Assembly (NCBI GenBank): GCA_019637555.1
Contig: JAHBVK010000013.1
Location: forward strand, 1 to 64,000
Reading direction: 5' to 3'
DNA length: 64,000 bases
From: Anaerolineae bacterium
Lineage (GTDB): Bacteria; Chloroflexota; Anaerolineae; Aggregatilineales; UBA2796
This document shows, one piece after another, positions 33,501-43,677 of this stretch. The notes beneath the pieces are model-generated. The model did no database searches. It worked only from the letters and a program-made list of their open reading frames with translations, and was not told where the DNA came from. Every line of letters begins with the position of its first letter. Within the stretch, counting starts at the first letter, position 1. Position numbers and translations under genes: made by a program.

Positions 33501-34012
33501 CGGCGCACGACATCAGGATCGTATTGCAGTAGGAGTTGAGCGGCAGGGTTATCCTGCTCAATCATCTGCGCCAGTGCTTCTTCTACAGCCTCATCAGCCA
33601 AGATGGCTGACTCAACCTCATCCAATACTGCGAAGGCAGGATCGATGCCCATTTCGGCGGCGTTCGCTCTGAGGATGGCGGTACACAAACTATGGATGGT
33701 GCCGATGCGTGCCGAACTCAGCGCTGCCTGCCGTTCCCGCCAGACACGTAATAGATCAGCATTGCGTGGATCGGTGTAGTTGATACGCTGCTCTATCTCG
33801 TGCCGTACGCGATCCCGCATCTCACGTGCTGCTTTTTGGGTGAAAGTGATAGCTACAAGGGAAGATAATGCCCAATCGGGGTGTACATCCAGCAGGGCAA
33901 GGTAACGCTCGACCAAGACGCGGGTTTTGCCACTGCCCGCGCCAGCGACAACGATCAAATTACGGTCATGCGTATAGATCGCTTCACGTTGGCGCGGATG
34001 CAGTGTGTTCAT
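30509..34012 (-). CDS. AddA-like UvrD-family helicase-nuclease
   Basis: 1167 residues. Superfamily 1 helicase motifs begin at once: Q-motif LHPRQREAIYT, Walker A AGAGSGKTR (24-31), Walker B-type VDEFQDTNSAQ, then GDPKQSIYQFRGAD, and motif VI VALTRAQD. The C-terminus has a RecB/AddA-type PD-(D/E)xK nuclease: GVIDVAFFEDQQWHVLDYKTAW. The enzyme unwinds and resects double-strand DNA breaks for recombination. AddB, which normally sits beside AddA, is not in the window. Confidence 0.9.
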   Translation of the reverse strand: MNTLHPRQREAIYTHDRNLIVVAGAGSGKTRVLVERYLALLDVHPDWALSSLVAITFTQKAAREMRDRVRHEIEQRINYTDPRNADLLRVWRERQAALSSARIGTIHSLCTAILRANAAEMGIDPAFAVLDEVESAILADEAVEEALAQMIEQDNPAAQLLLQYDPDVVRRELRANLFCDDDQLPAAVSPLDRWRADYDRVATSHISNWLNDAELTAARDWQPAQLPDSDDRILDQWQIVWDGRDRISRHPSAEMVLQVAAMWAKINLTGGSSKLWGGKETLDEAKRCLKLLREKSDQLLESIGDPISEIDERAAELLPLWRSAIVLVKETYTALKLERRALDFTDLEQMTRHLLLDFPQVRARYQDAEFKHILVDEFQDTNSAQRDIIYALADPQRPGSLFVVGDPKQSIYQFRGADVSVFNRVRSEILEWRGQQVNLNVSFRTHTMLVQGFNSIFGQVLGAAVQDRFEVAFDEPMEAHRQTEDQNAPTLEIIAIDKGNADDDRKHADDLRRWEAWELANRLRELIEHMQPIWDKSIERYRPMQYGDAAVLFRSTLSMPFVEDAFKAAGIPYLTIAGRGFYDRPEVWDVLNLLKALYNPSDNLSLASALRSPLFNLSDDVLLQLRIDHSGSLWSAISDNIEGDRIAFVREALHRLYGVAGRIPISELILRILNETGYLAVLAGLSDGTRKVANVQKLLEIARSSGRISLGEFVAYLQDLSDRETREGEALVESQDLVRLMTIHSSKGLEFPVVALFDCSWERRSNYPTLMLNADPELGAACVVVNVDGEKQQPFAYRRAVQQARKRETAEQKRLLYVALTRAQDYVIVSGRKDNGDHWLNQLIAALLSEPLPKDTGIKNLEWGNILIRVPNVQPDEGIFAAETEAETAWDGLSDAILIPPVDQQSGMTTTAGPILVPPIHPDSNTAMRELHARELAVLGEFKLDLGRFRGFLFNDAPAEISPATDANGTAKITGRQIGEIVHRALRYNRLPENTTTRELDKLLSIYAWEQGIIDPEMQQQTAVRCRELLAHIERSWIMDKLRRASQVYRELPFTYTYKTASSQHTINGVIDVAFFEDQQWHVLDYKTAWVGSTPQGESRRVALEDHAQRYYQQVGIYAAALENKLGQIPQVHIHYVRYAWTVSVPESAWKSALLQLDGDLQNVRAE

Positions 34013-34059
34013 CGAAAATCGACTCCGTATGCTTGATAGGAGCCTGATTCTACACGATT

Positions 34060-35931
<1,872 letters not shown>

Positions 35932-35950
35932 CTAGGGCGATAGTCCACGC

Positions 35951-35979
35951 TTGACGCTACCCCCTCGCTCCGCTACAAT
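35951..35979 (+). promoter_or_regulatory. rplY promoter TTGACG-17-TACAAT
   Basis: -35 TTGACG (35951-35956), 17-base spacer, -10 TACAAT (35974-35979). It is followed by a small hairpin GGGCG/CGCCC (35993-36008) in the leader of about 65 bases before the L25 start. Confidence 0.75.
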
Positions 35980-36051
35980 GTCAGCACTTTCAGGGCGCTT
36001 AGACGCCCATTTGTTATGTCTGATGTCTGATAGATAAGCAGAGAAATCACA

Positions 36052-36693
36052 ATGGCACAACAGTACACACTTGAGGCGCAACCGCGCACAATTATTGGCA
36101 AGAAGGTCCGCTTTCTGCGCCGTCAGGATTTGATCCCCGCCGTCATTTATGGCGTCGGTGGCGAACCCGTTCATATCTCCTGCCCGCGTCGTCCGTTGGA
36201 GATTGTCCTCGGTCACGCTGGTGGTACGCACATCATCAACGTTTCGGTTGATGGTGCATCGCACGCCACTATCGTGCGCGAAGTGCAGCGCGATGTGATC
36301 CGTCGCAGTGACATCATGCATGTCGATTTCCTGCGCGTCGATCTGACCAAAACAATGCGTACAGAGGTGCCCATTGTATTGGTCGGCGCACCTAAATTGG
36401 CAAATGAGCTTCAGCTTCAACAGAATATCACTTCGATCGAAGTGGAATGCTTGCCAACCAGCATCCCCGAACACATCGAAGTTAATATCGCCAATCTGAC
36501 CACCGCAGGCGCGCATATTACCGTGAGCGATTTGCCCGCGCTGGATGGCGTGCAACTACTGGCTGATCCGACCGAAGTTATCGTGCGTATCGCCACCCTC
36601 GCCGCCCAGACCGAGGAAGAGGAGACGACGGAAGCAGTCGTTGCCGAGCCGGAAGTCGTGGAGCGCGGCAAGAAGGAAGAAGAAGAGTTCTAA
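36052..36693 (+). CDS. rplY: 50S ribosomal protein L25 (long Ctc form)
   Basis: 213 residues, the long form with both the 5S-rRNA-binding domain (QYTLEAQPRTIIGKKVRFLRRQDLIPAVIYGVG) and the C-terminal beta domain (SIEVECLPTSIPEHIEVNIANLT, VSDLPALDGVQLLADP). The tail is acidic (EEEETTEA, KKEEEEF). It binds 5S rRNA in the large subunit. It has its own promoter, divergent from pyrG. Confidence 0.95.
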   Translation: MAQQYTLEAQPRTIIGKKVRFLRRQDLIPAVIYGVGGEPVHISCPRRPLEIVLGHAGGTHIINVSVDGASHATIVREVQRDVIRRSDIMHVDFLRVDLTKTMRTEVPIVLVGAPKLANELQLQQNITSIEVECLPTSIPEHIEVNIANLTTAGAHITVSDLPALDGVQLLADPTEVIVRIATLAAQTEEEETTEAVVAEPEVVERGKKEEEEF

Positions 36694-36737
36694 ACACGGT
36701 TGCAGCACGATCCGCTTAAGCGCCGCGTGATAACTCT

Positions 36738-37937
36738 ATGATTCCAGACATTCGCCGTCGCTATAACGCCGCTTTCAGCGTAGAACGTTATCAGCGATTC
36801 CTGCACAGCGTGAATTCTTCGCTGCGCTATCCGGCAGATTTCAAAGTATCCGAGACGCCGCTGTTCATCCCAGCGGCGTTTGCATCTCAGTTACTAGCGG
36901 CGTGTGATCAAATCATCGCCGCGTTGCAAACCCCAACGTATCGGCAGCGGAGCGCCAGCGCGCTATCTGCTGGTTACGCTGTTCCTCATGAAGATGAGCA
37001 CACTCTATTCCTGCAAATTGACTTTGCCATCTGCCGCGAGGGAGATCGCTATGTCCCGCGCCTGATCGAATTGCAGGGCTTCCCCTCGTTGTTCGGATTT
37101 CAAGCATTTCTCGATCTTCAGTTCCGCCAGCATTTTGATATTCCTGCGGGATTCAACTTTTATTTCAGCGGCTTAGATTACGGCAGTTACGTCAACGTGC
37201 TGCGCCGTGCTATCGTCGCGGATCATGATCCTGAGAAGGTGATCCTGCTGGAAGTGATGCCGGACGCGCAAGGGACGCGCATCGACTTCGCGGCGACGGA
37301 GCAAATGCTGGGAATCCGCACGGTGGCACTGGATCAACTCAAGCGCAAGGGATCGCGTTTATTCTATGAAGTCGATGGACGCCGCATCCCGATTGAGCGC
37401 ATCTATAACCGCGTGATCCGTGATGATCCAAAGTTGAAGGACAGTGCGGAAATCGCGTGGTTGGCGGACGATCTAAAGGTAAGTTGGGCGGGACATCCGA
37501 ACTGGTACTATCGAATCAGCAAGTATTCACTGCCAATTCTGCACGAATTGGTGGCAGCAGAGATCGTACCGCCGTGCTATTTCGTAGATCAACTCCGTGG
37601 CAGCTATCCCGCTGATCTGAATCAGTACGTGCTGAAACCGTTGTTTCTATTTAGCGGTGCAGGGGTGCAGCTTGAGGTGACGGGGGAACTACTCGACTCG
37701 CTAGCAGATCCGCAGAATTACATTTTGCAGCGCAAAGTGCAGTACGCCGCTTGTGTGGAAACACCGGATGATGCGGCTTTTGCTGAAGTTAGAATGCTAT
37801 ATGTATGGCAACGAGGCGAGGCACATCCGCTACCCGTTAGTAATCTGGTGCGCTTGAGCAAAGGCAAGATGATGGGCGTGCGCTACAACCGCGATAAGAC
37901 GTGGGTTGGCTCTACGCTGGCGTACATCGAACAGTAA
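36738..37937 (+). CDS. ATP-grasp-like protein of unknown role
   Basis: 399 residues, no signal peptide. I can not name the family with certainty. Segments such as FICREGDRYVPRLIELQGFPSLFGFQ, YVLKPLFLFSGAGVQLEVT (an ATP-grasp-like Lys-Pro strand with a Gly-rich loop) and NLVRLSKGKMMGVRYNRDKTWVG point to an ATP-grasp ligase or a glutathionylspermidine-synthase-like fold. It follows rplY by 44 bases and may be cotranscribed. The 3' end is 5 bases from the convergent recombinase gene. Confidence 0.5.
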   Translation: MIPDIRRRYNAAFSVERYQRFLHSVNSSLRYPADFKVSETPLFIPAAFASQLLAACDQIIAALQTPTYRQRSASALSAGYAVPHEDEHTLFLQIDFAICREGDRYVPRLIELQGFPSLFGFQAFLDLQFRQHFDIPAGFNFYFSGLDYGSYVNVLRRAIVADHDPEKVILLEVMPDAQGTRIDFAATEQMLGIRTVALDQLKRKGSRLFYEVDGRRIPIERIYNRVIRDDPKLKDSAEIAWLADDLKVSWAGHPNWYYRISKYSLPILHELVAAEIVPPCYFVDQLRGSYPADLNQYVLKPLFLFSGAGVQLEVTGELLDSLADPQNYILQRKVQYAACVETPDDAAFAEVRMLYVWQRGEAHPLPVSNLVRLSKGKMMGVRYNRDKTWVGSTLAYIEQ

Positions 37938-37942
37938 GGTGA

Positions 37943-38956
37943 TTAATCCTCGTCCAGAATGTTCGCCCAAATATCCGTCGCCGCGTGATCTAGCTCTAGC
38001 ACCGAGTTCACGTAACGCTCGGTGGTGGCGATGCTGGAATGTCCGAGCGATTGGCGGATCAACTCGAAGGATACGCCCGCTTCATAAGCACCGCGTGCAA
38101 ACGAACGTCGCAAATCGTGTGGCGAGATACGTGGCAATCCCGCTGCAACCGCTGCTTTAGAAATCACGATCCAGACCGCCTTATCGGTGATCGAATCGGT
38201 GGTGACTTTGCCGTTCTTCCAGACGCGCGAGAATAATGATCGGTTGCCATCAGGTAAAGGGTGTTGTTCACGCCAACGCTCCAGCGCCGCGATGGTCATA
38301 TCTGGCAGTTTGACCACGCGCATCTTTTCACCCTTACCGTGTACTTTCAAAACACTATTACGCCCTTGCCGACCTAAATCAGACCATTTCGCTTCTGCCA
38401 CTTCGTCGCGCCGCAATCCACAAGTGACCATCAAGGTAACGATAGCAGTATTGCGGGCTACCATCGCCGCGTTTCTGCCGTCGGAGAGACGCACGCCGCG
38501 CAGCAATTGGCGGATTTCATCTTGCGTAAGCCATGTCCCCGCACGCTGACCAGTTTCCGCCCGTGGCGCTTTGACTCGGCTAAGACCTGCTGGAACTTCA
38601 TAATCGAAGCGTCCGAGATCAGCCATCAACTGCGCCATCCAGACTATCGACGCTTTCGCCTGCATGATCGACTGCTTGCCCAACTTCTGCGCTTTCAGCT
38701 TGCCTAGCCACGCCTTTAACTGCGCTGTGCCCAGACTGCCCAACGCCATCTCTATGTTTAGCGCCGTCAGATCGATCTTGAAGCGCTCCGGCAAGTTGTA
38801 GATTTCTTCAAGATACGTTTTGATCCAGCGGCAGTAGGCACGCTGCGTATGCACGGATAAACCTGCCATCGCCACTTTGGCGTTGACGGTTTCATACTCG
38901 GGTTCATCCGCTGTTGGCGGCTGAAATGGAATAAGATCACTAGGCTCAGTGGTCAT
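37943..38956 (-). CDS. Tyrosine recombinase
   Basis: 337 residues. An N-terminal core-binding domain (about 25-125) precedes the catalytic domain. All catalytic residues are present: Arg182 (GLRRDE), Lys208 (HGKGEK), His280 and Arg283 (HDLRR), His306 (LGHSS) and Tyr315 (TERYV). It could be an integrase or a XerC/D-like resolvase. No attachment site, partner gene or tRNA is visible beside it, so it looks isolated. Confidence 0.85.
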   Translation of the reverse strand: MTTEPSDLIPFQPPTADEPEYETVNAKVAMAGLSVHTQRAYCRWIKTYLEEIYNLPERFKIDLTALNIEMALGSLGTAQLKAWLGKLKAQKLGKQSIMQAKASIVWMAQLMADLGRFDYEVPAGLSRVKAPRAETGQRAGTWLTQDEIRQLLRGVRLSDGRNAAMVARNTAIVTLMVTCGLRRDEVAEAKWSDLGRQGRNSVLKVHGKGEKMRVVKLPDMTIAALERWREQHPLPDGNRSLFSRVWKNGKVTTDSITDKAVWIVISKAAVAAGLPRISPHDLRRSFARGAYEAGVSFELIRQSLGHSSIATTERYVNSVLELDHAATDIWANILDED

Positions 38957-39061
38957 GGGATTTTCCGCAGCACTAATTCAAAACTGCACAGATGTTCCAA
39001 TGATACTACGGGTTGTAGAGCGAGATCAACGGTTCATTGTGGATTGTAGGGAAGCTGCTTC

Positions 39062-39652
39062 TCATTGCGCTGCGACAAAGATGTTTTCTCGCGCCACTTC
39101 AACAGCATTGAAGCCCACATACGCACGCGTAATCAAAACCGTATAGGTACCGGGGGACCATTCTGTTGATGTGGGCGTGGGCGCTGGAGTACCCGTAGCC
39201 GAAGTGTCTGCGATCACGCCGTAGAGTAGCCTGAATGTGATCGTACCAGCACAGGAAAGCGTATCCCGTCCGCAGTCGATCACATGTTGATCAGACGCAA
39301 CAACTTGATTCTGTGAATCTAGAGCGCTAGCATGAACGATTGTTACCGGAAAGCGCGGACCAATCGCGTAATTCCACGTTACTTCAGCGATCACTATACC
39401 ATCAGCGCCCATAGTCAGCGCGGAAAGCTGCGGATCGGGTGTGCCTTCTTGCGTTGGTGCGCCCGTCGGCGTCGGGGTAGGAGTTGGAAGGTCGCTCTCA
39501 ACGCTGATAGAAGCAGTGATGATGCGCTTTCGCAGCAGCGTTAGTGTTCCTTCGATGCCGATCACTAGTAACACCCCTACCACACCGATGATGGCAAGTG
39601 TGCGAGGAGTCAGATTGAACTTCAAGGTTACATCCTGTAGAACAGTAATCAA
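39062..39652 (-). CDS. Membrane-anchored exported protein with Thr/Pro linker
   Basis: 196 residues. One membrane segment at about 18-36 (LAIIGVVGVLLVIGIEG), then a Thr/Pro-rich stalk (PTPTPTPTG) and a beta-type domain with a Cys pair (VIDCGRDTLSCAG) that could form a disulfide, interrupted by a second Thr/Pro-rich insert. The domain is probably extracytoplasmic. Function unknown. Confidence 0.6.
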   Translation of the reverse strand: MITVLQDVTLKFNLTPRTLAIIGVVGVLLVIGIEGTLTLLRKRIITASISVESDLPTPTPTPTGAPTQEGTPDPQLSALTMGADGIVIAEVTWNYAIGPRFPVTIVHASALDSQNQVVASDQHVIDCGRDTLSCAGTITFRLLYGVIADTSATGTPAPTPTSTEWSPGTYTVLITRAYVGFNAVEVARENIFVAAQ

Positions 39653-39798
39653 TTCTTGTTCATCACAACAACTGTAACAATAGTTAACAAAAGTAGTTCA
39701 TAACTTCGATTCTGCGAATTGTCTAAGACTCTAGCTTTCTGTAAAGAGAAATGCCACTCATTGCAAAGACGGATTGCTGGTGACAACTTGCTACGATA

Positions 39799-39842
39799 TG
39801 GTAAGTTTACCAATAGTGCTGCCACGAATTATTCTGTATAAT
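39799..39842 (+). promoter_or_regulatory. Promoter/operator region of the DUF4062-nSTAND-FGE island
   Basis: A perfect -10 TATAAT at 39837-39842 lacks a good -35 at the usual spacing. The palindrome TGGTAA-GT-TTACCA (39799-39812) lies just upstream of the expected -35 position. This arrangement suggests a regulated promoter; the regulator is unknown. A further 5-bp dyad (CGTAG/CTACG, 39861-39880) lies in the leader. Confidence 0.5.
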
Positions 39843-39910
39843 ATCTGATGTAAACCCCGTCGTAGTCTTACATTTCTACGCAATTAATGCCTTATTGAGA
39901 GTCCTAATTT

Positions 39911-40522
39911 ATGGCAGATGCCAACACTTCAATCAAAGTATTCCTCTCATCACCCGGAGATGTTCAAGACGAGCGCAATGAAGCCGAAAAAGTCATTAAG
40001 GGGCTGGCTTCTCATCCAGTTTTGAGCAGACGAATTTCTATTAGCCGTTGTATAGCATGGGATCGCGGCGGTGGTGTGCCTATGTACGCCGACTTATCCC
40101 CTCAAGAATCAATTGACCTTGGCATGGAAAAGCCATCACAATGCGACATTGTTGTGGTTATCCTGTGGTCGAGGTTCGGCTCTAAATTGGATAAGCTGAA
40201 ACCAGACGGCAATCCATATCTCTCAGGTACGGAATGGGAATACTTGAATGCGCGAAACGCGGGCATACTGGCGGGTAGATCGTACAAGCCCTATATCCTG
40301 ATCTACCGCTGTATCCGCGATGTCTCCATCTCACCTAATGATGAAAAACTGGAAGACCGCTTGAACCAACTATTGCTGGTACAGAATTTCTTCAAGGCTT
40401 TCCGTAACGAGCAAGGCACCTTTCAAGGATTTTATACGGAGTACAAAACGCTGGAGGAATTCAAGAAAAGACTTGAGCTTGACCTGCGAAAAACAATACT
40501 CGAACGTATCTTGTCCGCTTAG
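39911..40522 (+). CDS. Stand-alone DUF4062/TIR-like effector-type protein
   Basis: 203 residues. It opens SIKVFLSSPGDVQDERNEAEKVI, the DUF4062 hallmark, a TIR/SIR2-like Rossmann fold found in conflict systems. CDIVVVILWSRFGSKL is the central strand and loop, and GTEWEYLNARNAG carries a Glu in the position where TIR-like enzymes keep their catalytic Glu. The same domain is fused to the N-terminus of the next gene, 21 bases downstream. Likely role: effector or adaptor that pairs with the nSTAND protein. Confidence 0.75.
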   Translation: MADANTSIKVFLSSPGDVQDERNEAEKVIKGLASHPVLSRRISISRCIAWDRGGGVPMYADLSPQESIDLGMEKPSQCDIVVVILWSRFGSKLDKLKPDGNPYLSGTEWEYLNARNAGILAGRSYKPYILIYRCIRDVSISPNDEKLEDRLNQLLLVQNFFKAFRNEQGTFQGFYTEYKTLEEFKKRLELDLRKTILERILSA

Positions 40523-40543
40523 TTCGGAGTAAAAGTAGTCGAT

Positions 40544-43500
40544 ATGCCAGCCGAGCAAATCTTCAATTTATTCGTCGCCATCCCCGACGACTTGCCAGCG
40601 GAGGATCGCAGCGCGGTGCTCGACGCTATCTTCGACGGCGATAGCTATCGTGGCGAAAACGGGGAAGTGATCAGCTTCAAAGCACATTCTTGGGACATTT
40701 TGCCGAACGTATCCGATGTAAAGCGACATCCAGATGATACGCAAGTGAAAAGTGGCAGGATCAAAAAGCCATCCGAGTGTGACGCCTTTATCATGGTGGC
40801 TTGGACAAAGCTGGAGGGAAAATTTCCAGACGAGTCAGTGGAGTATCCGTACCGCATCCATGAAGTAGACAAGACTTACACCTGCAAATATTCATCTGAG
40901 TGGCAGTTTCAGGATGCGCGTGCCGGAAAAAAAGGCAATAAGCCTTATGAATTGTACTTTTATCAGTGCAAACGCAATTTTGAGCCGGATCGCAATCGCC
41001 GTAAGGAACAACGAGCCGCTGAAGATTTCATGGATTGGGTAGAAGACCTCGATATTGAACTTTCTTATCTACACAAAACTCCGTACTCAAAAGCGTCGGA
41101 ATTAGAAGAATTAATCAGACGACATCTGGCAGAAGTCGCGATGGAACTAAGTCGTTGGAAGGTTGCAGAAGAGACTCGCATCTCCGACGCCTCAATCAAA
41201 GTGCAACCAATCGACAAAGATAAAAATCCTTTTCCGGGTCTAGCTGCACTGTCGCAAGAGTCCAGCGATTTGTTCATCGGGCGCGATCAAGAAGTCAATG
41301 AACTTGCATCACGGTTTACCAAGCAGGATCGCCATCGTGCCCTAGTTTTTGGCAAGTCAGGCTCCGGTAAATCGTCACTGGTTGGCGCAGGCGTGTTGCC
41401 GCGCCTGAAAGATGAGGGGTGGGCTATCGTGCCGCAGTTTCGCCCCAGCGATGCAGGTGGTCCGATCAAGGCACTGGTGAGCAGCTTGCTCAAAGAAGGA
41501 AGCGTGAAACAGAAGTTTGGCAGAATCCAGACTTCTAACCTTGATGAACTGGTCGAGGAGGTGGAAGCCAAAAGATCTGGTGTGCTAGAACGGCTAGTAA
41601 CAACCGCCTTCGAGTCTTCGCCCAAAGAACGATTGATCCTGTACATTGACCAATTTGAAGAACTGTTCACCTTGTACTCGGACAAAATCGGCAAAAAAGA
41701 TCGGCAGAGCTTTTTGGACTTGCTGGCACAAATCGCCAATATCACCAGCCCTAAGAAGCAAAACAAACCCGACATCATCGCCACTGTACGCGCCGATCAG
41801 GTTGATGAGGCAATGGCGTCCTCAATTGGCGTCTTATTCAAAGATGACATTGTGTATATCGCCAGCCCAACCTCATTGGAACTTCAGGAAATGATGAATG
41901 GATTGGTGAGAAAAGTCGGTATTCGCTGGGAAGACGAAACCGCGCTGCCCAATAAGATCATGGATGATGTAAAAGAGCAGCCGAATAAGATGTCGTCTAT
42001 CGGCTACATGCTCCAACTGCTTTATGAGAAATGCAAGGATACTGGCGTATTCACCTTAGCTGCCTACAATGAGTTGGGCGGCGTGGCACAGATTTTCAAC
42101 GAGCGCGCGAACAAGACGCTCAAAGAAATCGCTGAACACAATAATCAGACCATCGACAGCCTATCCACTGAGCTATATCCGTTGTTTGATGAACTCGCCA
42201 TCATCACTGACGAAGCAAGATTGGTCAAACGCGGTGCGGATTTACAGGCACTTCGCCAACGCGGTGCACTAACACAGGAATTGATAAACGCCCTGCGCGA
42301 AATCGGACTGCTCACCATCATCCAGAAAGATGATCGACACAATGTAGTCGAATGGGCGCATGAGAACCTCTTTGAAAGCTGGAATCTACTAGAAAAGTGG
42401 GCAAGACAGTTTCGACCTGCCTATATGCTAAAACGACAGCTCGATGTGATGGCGGAAGGGTGGCAAGATGCTATCTTCAGCTTGATCGAACGGAAGCTTG
42501 AGTCTGACGAAGCCAAGAAAGCATTGGAAGATGTTTTTGATTCTGAAGATTGGTTTGGGGTGCGGGAAAAGTACGTCGCTGAGGGGTTGATCTCTCGCGA
42601 TGAACTTGAGGAGATTGATCGCCAGCACTACTGGCAAAATGAACGCTTGCAAGCCGCACTTGACGCTTATCGTAAGCTAGGGCAGGAGATCAAGGAACCG
42701 GTTAAAAGTTTTGCCAGAGCGGAAGAAGAATGGCTGTTGGAATGGATTGCCAATCCATCTACCATTCATACCGAGCGTGAGACCTATGGCACACGGCTAG
42801 TCAAATTAGAGCAGCTTCGCCAGAAAATGGACGGGAAACGCTCACCTTATTATCGCGAAGGAACAGGAGTCGCGGATAACGGTCTGCCTAATCTATTATG
42901 GTGCGGCGTTGATGGTGGCACTATCAACATCAGCGCACCAGAAGCGGGTTGGTCAGAGCCTTATCAGGAGCAGGTCAACGGCTTCTATATTACGCGTTAT
43001 CCTGTGACCTATGCGCAGTATAAGGTGTTCTTAGACGCGGAAGATGGTTACCAGAACAGAGCATGGTGGGAAGGTCTTGGGGCTCACGAACCTAACCCCG
43101 GGAGGCAATCACCACCTAACGACGCTTCCGGCTTATACATCTATCGACCTGCAGACAATGTCTCGTGGACGGATGCGCTAGCGTTTTGTCGCTGGTTGAG
43201 ATCGCGTTTTGAAGATGGGGATGAGTACGAATATCGCTTGCCAACACTAGGTGAGTGGCTAATTGCTGCCAAGCTGCAAGACACCCCTGCCCGAGGCTTC
43301 CCGTGGATTAATGGTGCTTGGAACAACGCCTATGCCAACACCAAAGAGAGTGGTCTGGGGCACAGTATTTCTGTAGGGATGTATCCCTTTACGGATGTAT
43401 TCCACACACAGGGGCACGTCTCCGACATCATTGGGAACGTCTATGAGTGGTGCATGAACGAAAAGAGCGATTTTGGCGTAGGGCAGCCTACCAATTATTA

Positions 43501-43651
43501 TCATCCTGAGCGAGAAGATTGGCGCCTGATCGTCGGAAATTGCTGGGAATGCGACCTTAGGAAAATTCAACGTAAGCGTTTCGATTTCAACCCATCTAAA
43601 CAGCGTGAGGAATTCACTGGATTCCGGGTGGTCGCGGCTCACAAAAGCTGA
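40544..43651 (+). CDS. DUF4062-like-nSTAND NTPase-FGE fusion protein
   Basis: 1035 residues. (1) N-terminal DUF4062/TIR-like domain, about 1-205, similar in layout to the preceding protein (ECDAFIMVAWTKLEGKF, SSEWQFQDARAGKK, KPYELYFYQCKR). (2) nSTAND-type NTPase: NPFPGLAALSQESSDLFIGRDQE entry motif, Walker A GKSGSGKSS (270-278), Walker B LILYIDQFEELF (364-375), ATVRAD sensor. (3) Helical middle region. (4) C-terminal FGE-like domain, about 790-1030: FYITRYPVTYAQYKVFLD, LPTLGEWLIAAKL, IIGNVYEWCM and TGFRVV. The NCWEC segment keeps one of the two catalytic Cys positions of FGE but not the other. Likely a sensor-switch-effector protein. Confidence 0.9.
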   Translation: MPAEQIFNLFVAIPDDLPAEDRSAVLDAIFDGDSYRGENGEVISFKAHSWDILPNVSDVKRHPDDTQVKSGRIKKPSECDAFIMVAWTKLEGKFPDESVEYPYRIHEVDKTYTCKYSSEWQFQDARAGKKGNKPYELYFYQCKRNFEPDRNRRKEQRAAEDFMDWVEDLDIELSYLHKTPYSKASELEELIRRHLAEVAMELSRWKVAEETRISDASIKVQPIDKDKNPFPGLAALSQESSDLFIGRDQEVNELASRFTKQDRHRALVFGKSGSGKSSLVGAGVLPRLKDEGWAIVPQFRPSDAGGPIKALVSSLLKEGSVKQKFGRIQTSNLDELVEEVEAKRSGVLERLVTTAFESSPKERLILYIDQFEELFTLYSDKIGKKDRQSFLDLLAQIANITSPKKQNKPDIIATVRADQVDEAMASSIGVLFKDDIVYIASPTSLELQEMMNGLVRKVGIRWEDETALPNKIMDDVKEQPNKMSSIGYMLQLLYEKCKDTGVFTLAAYNELGGVAQIFNERANKTLKEIAEHNNQTIDSLSTELYPLFDELAIITDEARLVKRGADLQALRQRGALTQELINALREIGLLTIIQKDDRHNVVEWAHENLFESWNLLEKWARQFRPAYMLKRQLDVMAEGWQDAIFSLIERKLESDEAKKALEDVFDSEDWFGVREKYVAEGLISRDELEEIDRQHYWQNERLQAALDAYRKLGQEIKEPVKSFARAEEEWLLEWIANPSTIHTERETYGTRLVKLEQLRQKMDGKRSPYYREGTGVADNGLPNLLWCGVDGGTINISAPEAGWSEPYQEQVNGFYITRYPVTYAQYKVFLDAEDGYQNRAWWEGLGAHEPNPGRQSPPNDASGLYIYRPADNVSWTDALAFCRWLRSRFEDGDEYEYRLPTLGEWLIAAKLQDTPARGFPWINGAWNNAYANTKESGLGHSISVGMYPFTDVFHTQGHVSDIIGNVYEWCMNEKSDFGVGQPTNYYHPEREDWRLIVGNCWECDLRKIQRKRFDFNPSKQREEFTGFRVVAAHKS

Positions 43652-43677
43652 GTCAGAGAAACAGGAGAGGACAAGAG

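Noticed and set aside
37943..39900. Insertion sequence or transposon around the recombinase
   Set aside because: No terminal inverted repeats, target duplications or transposase seen; only a single recombinase gene.
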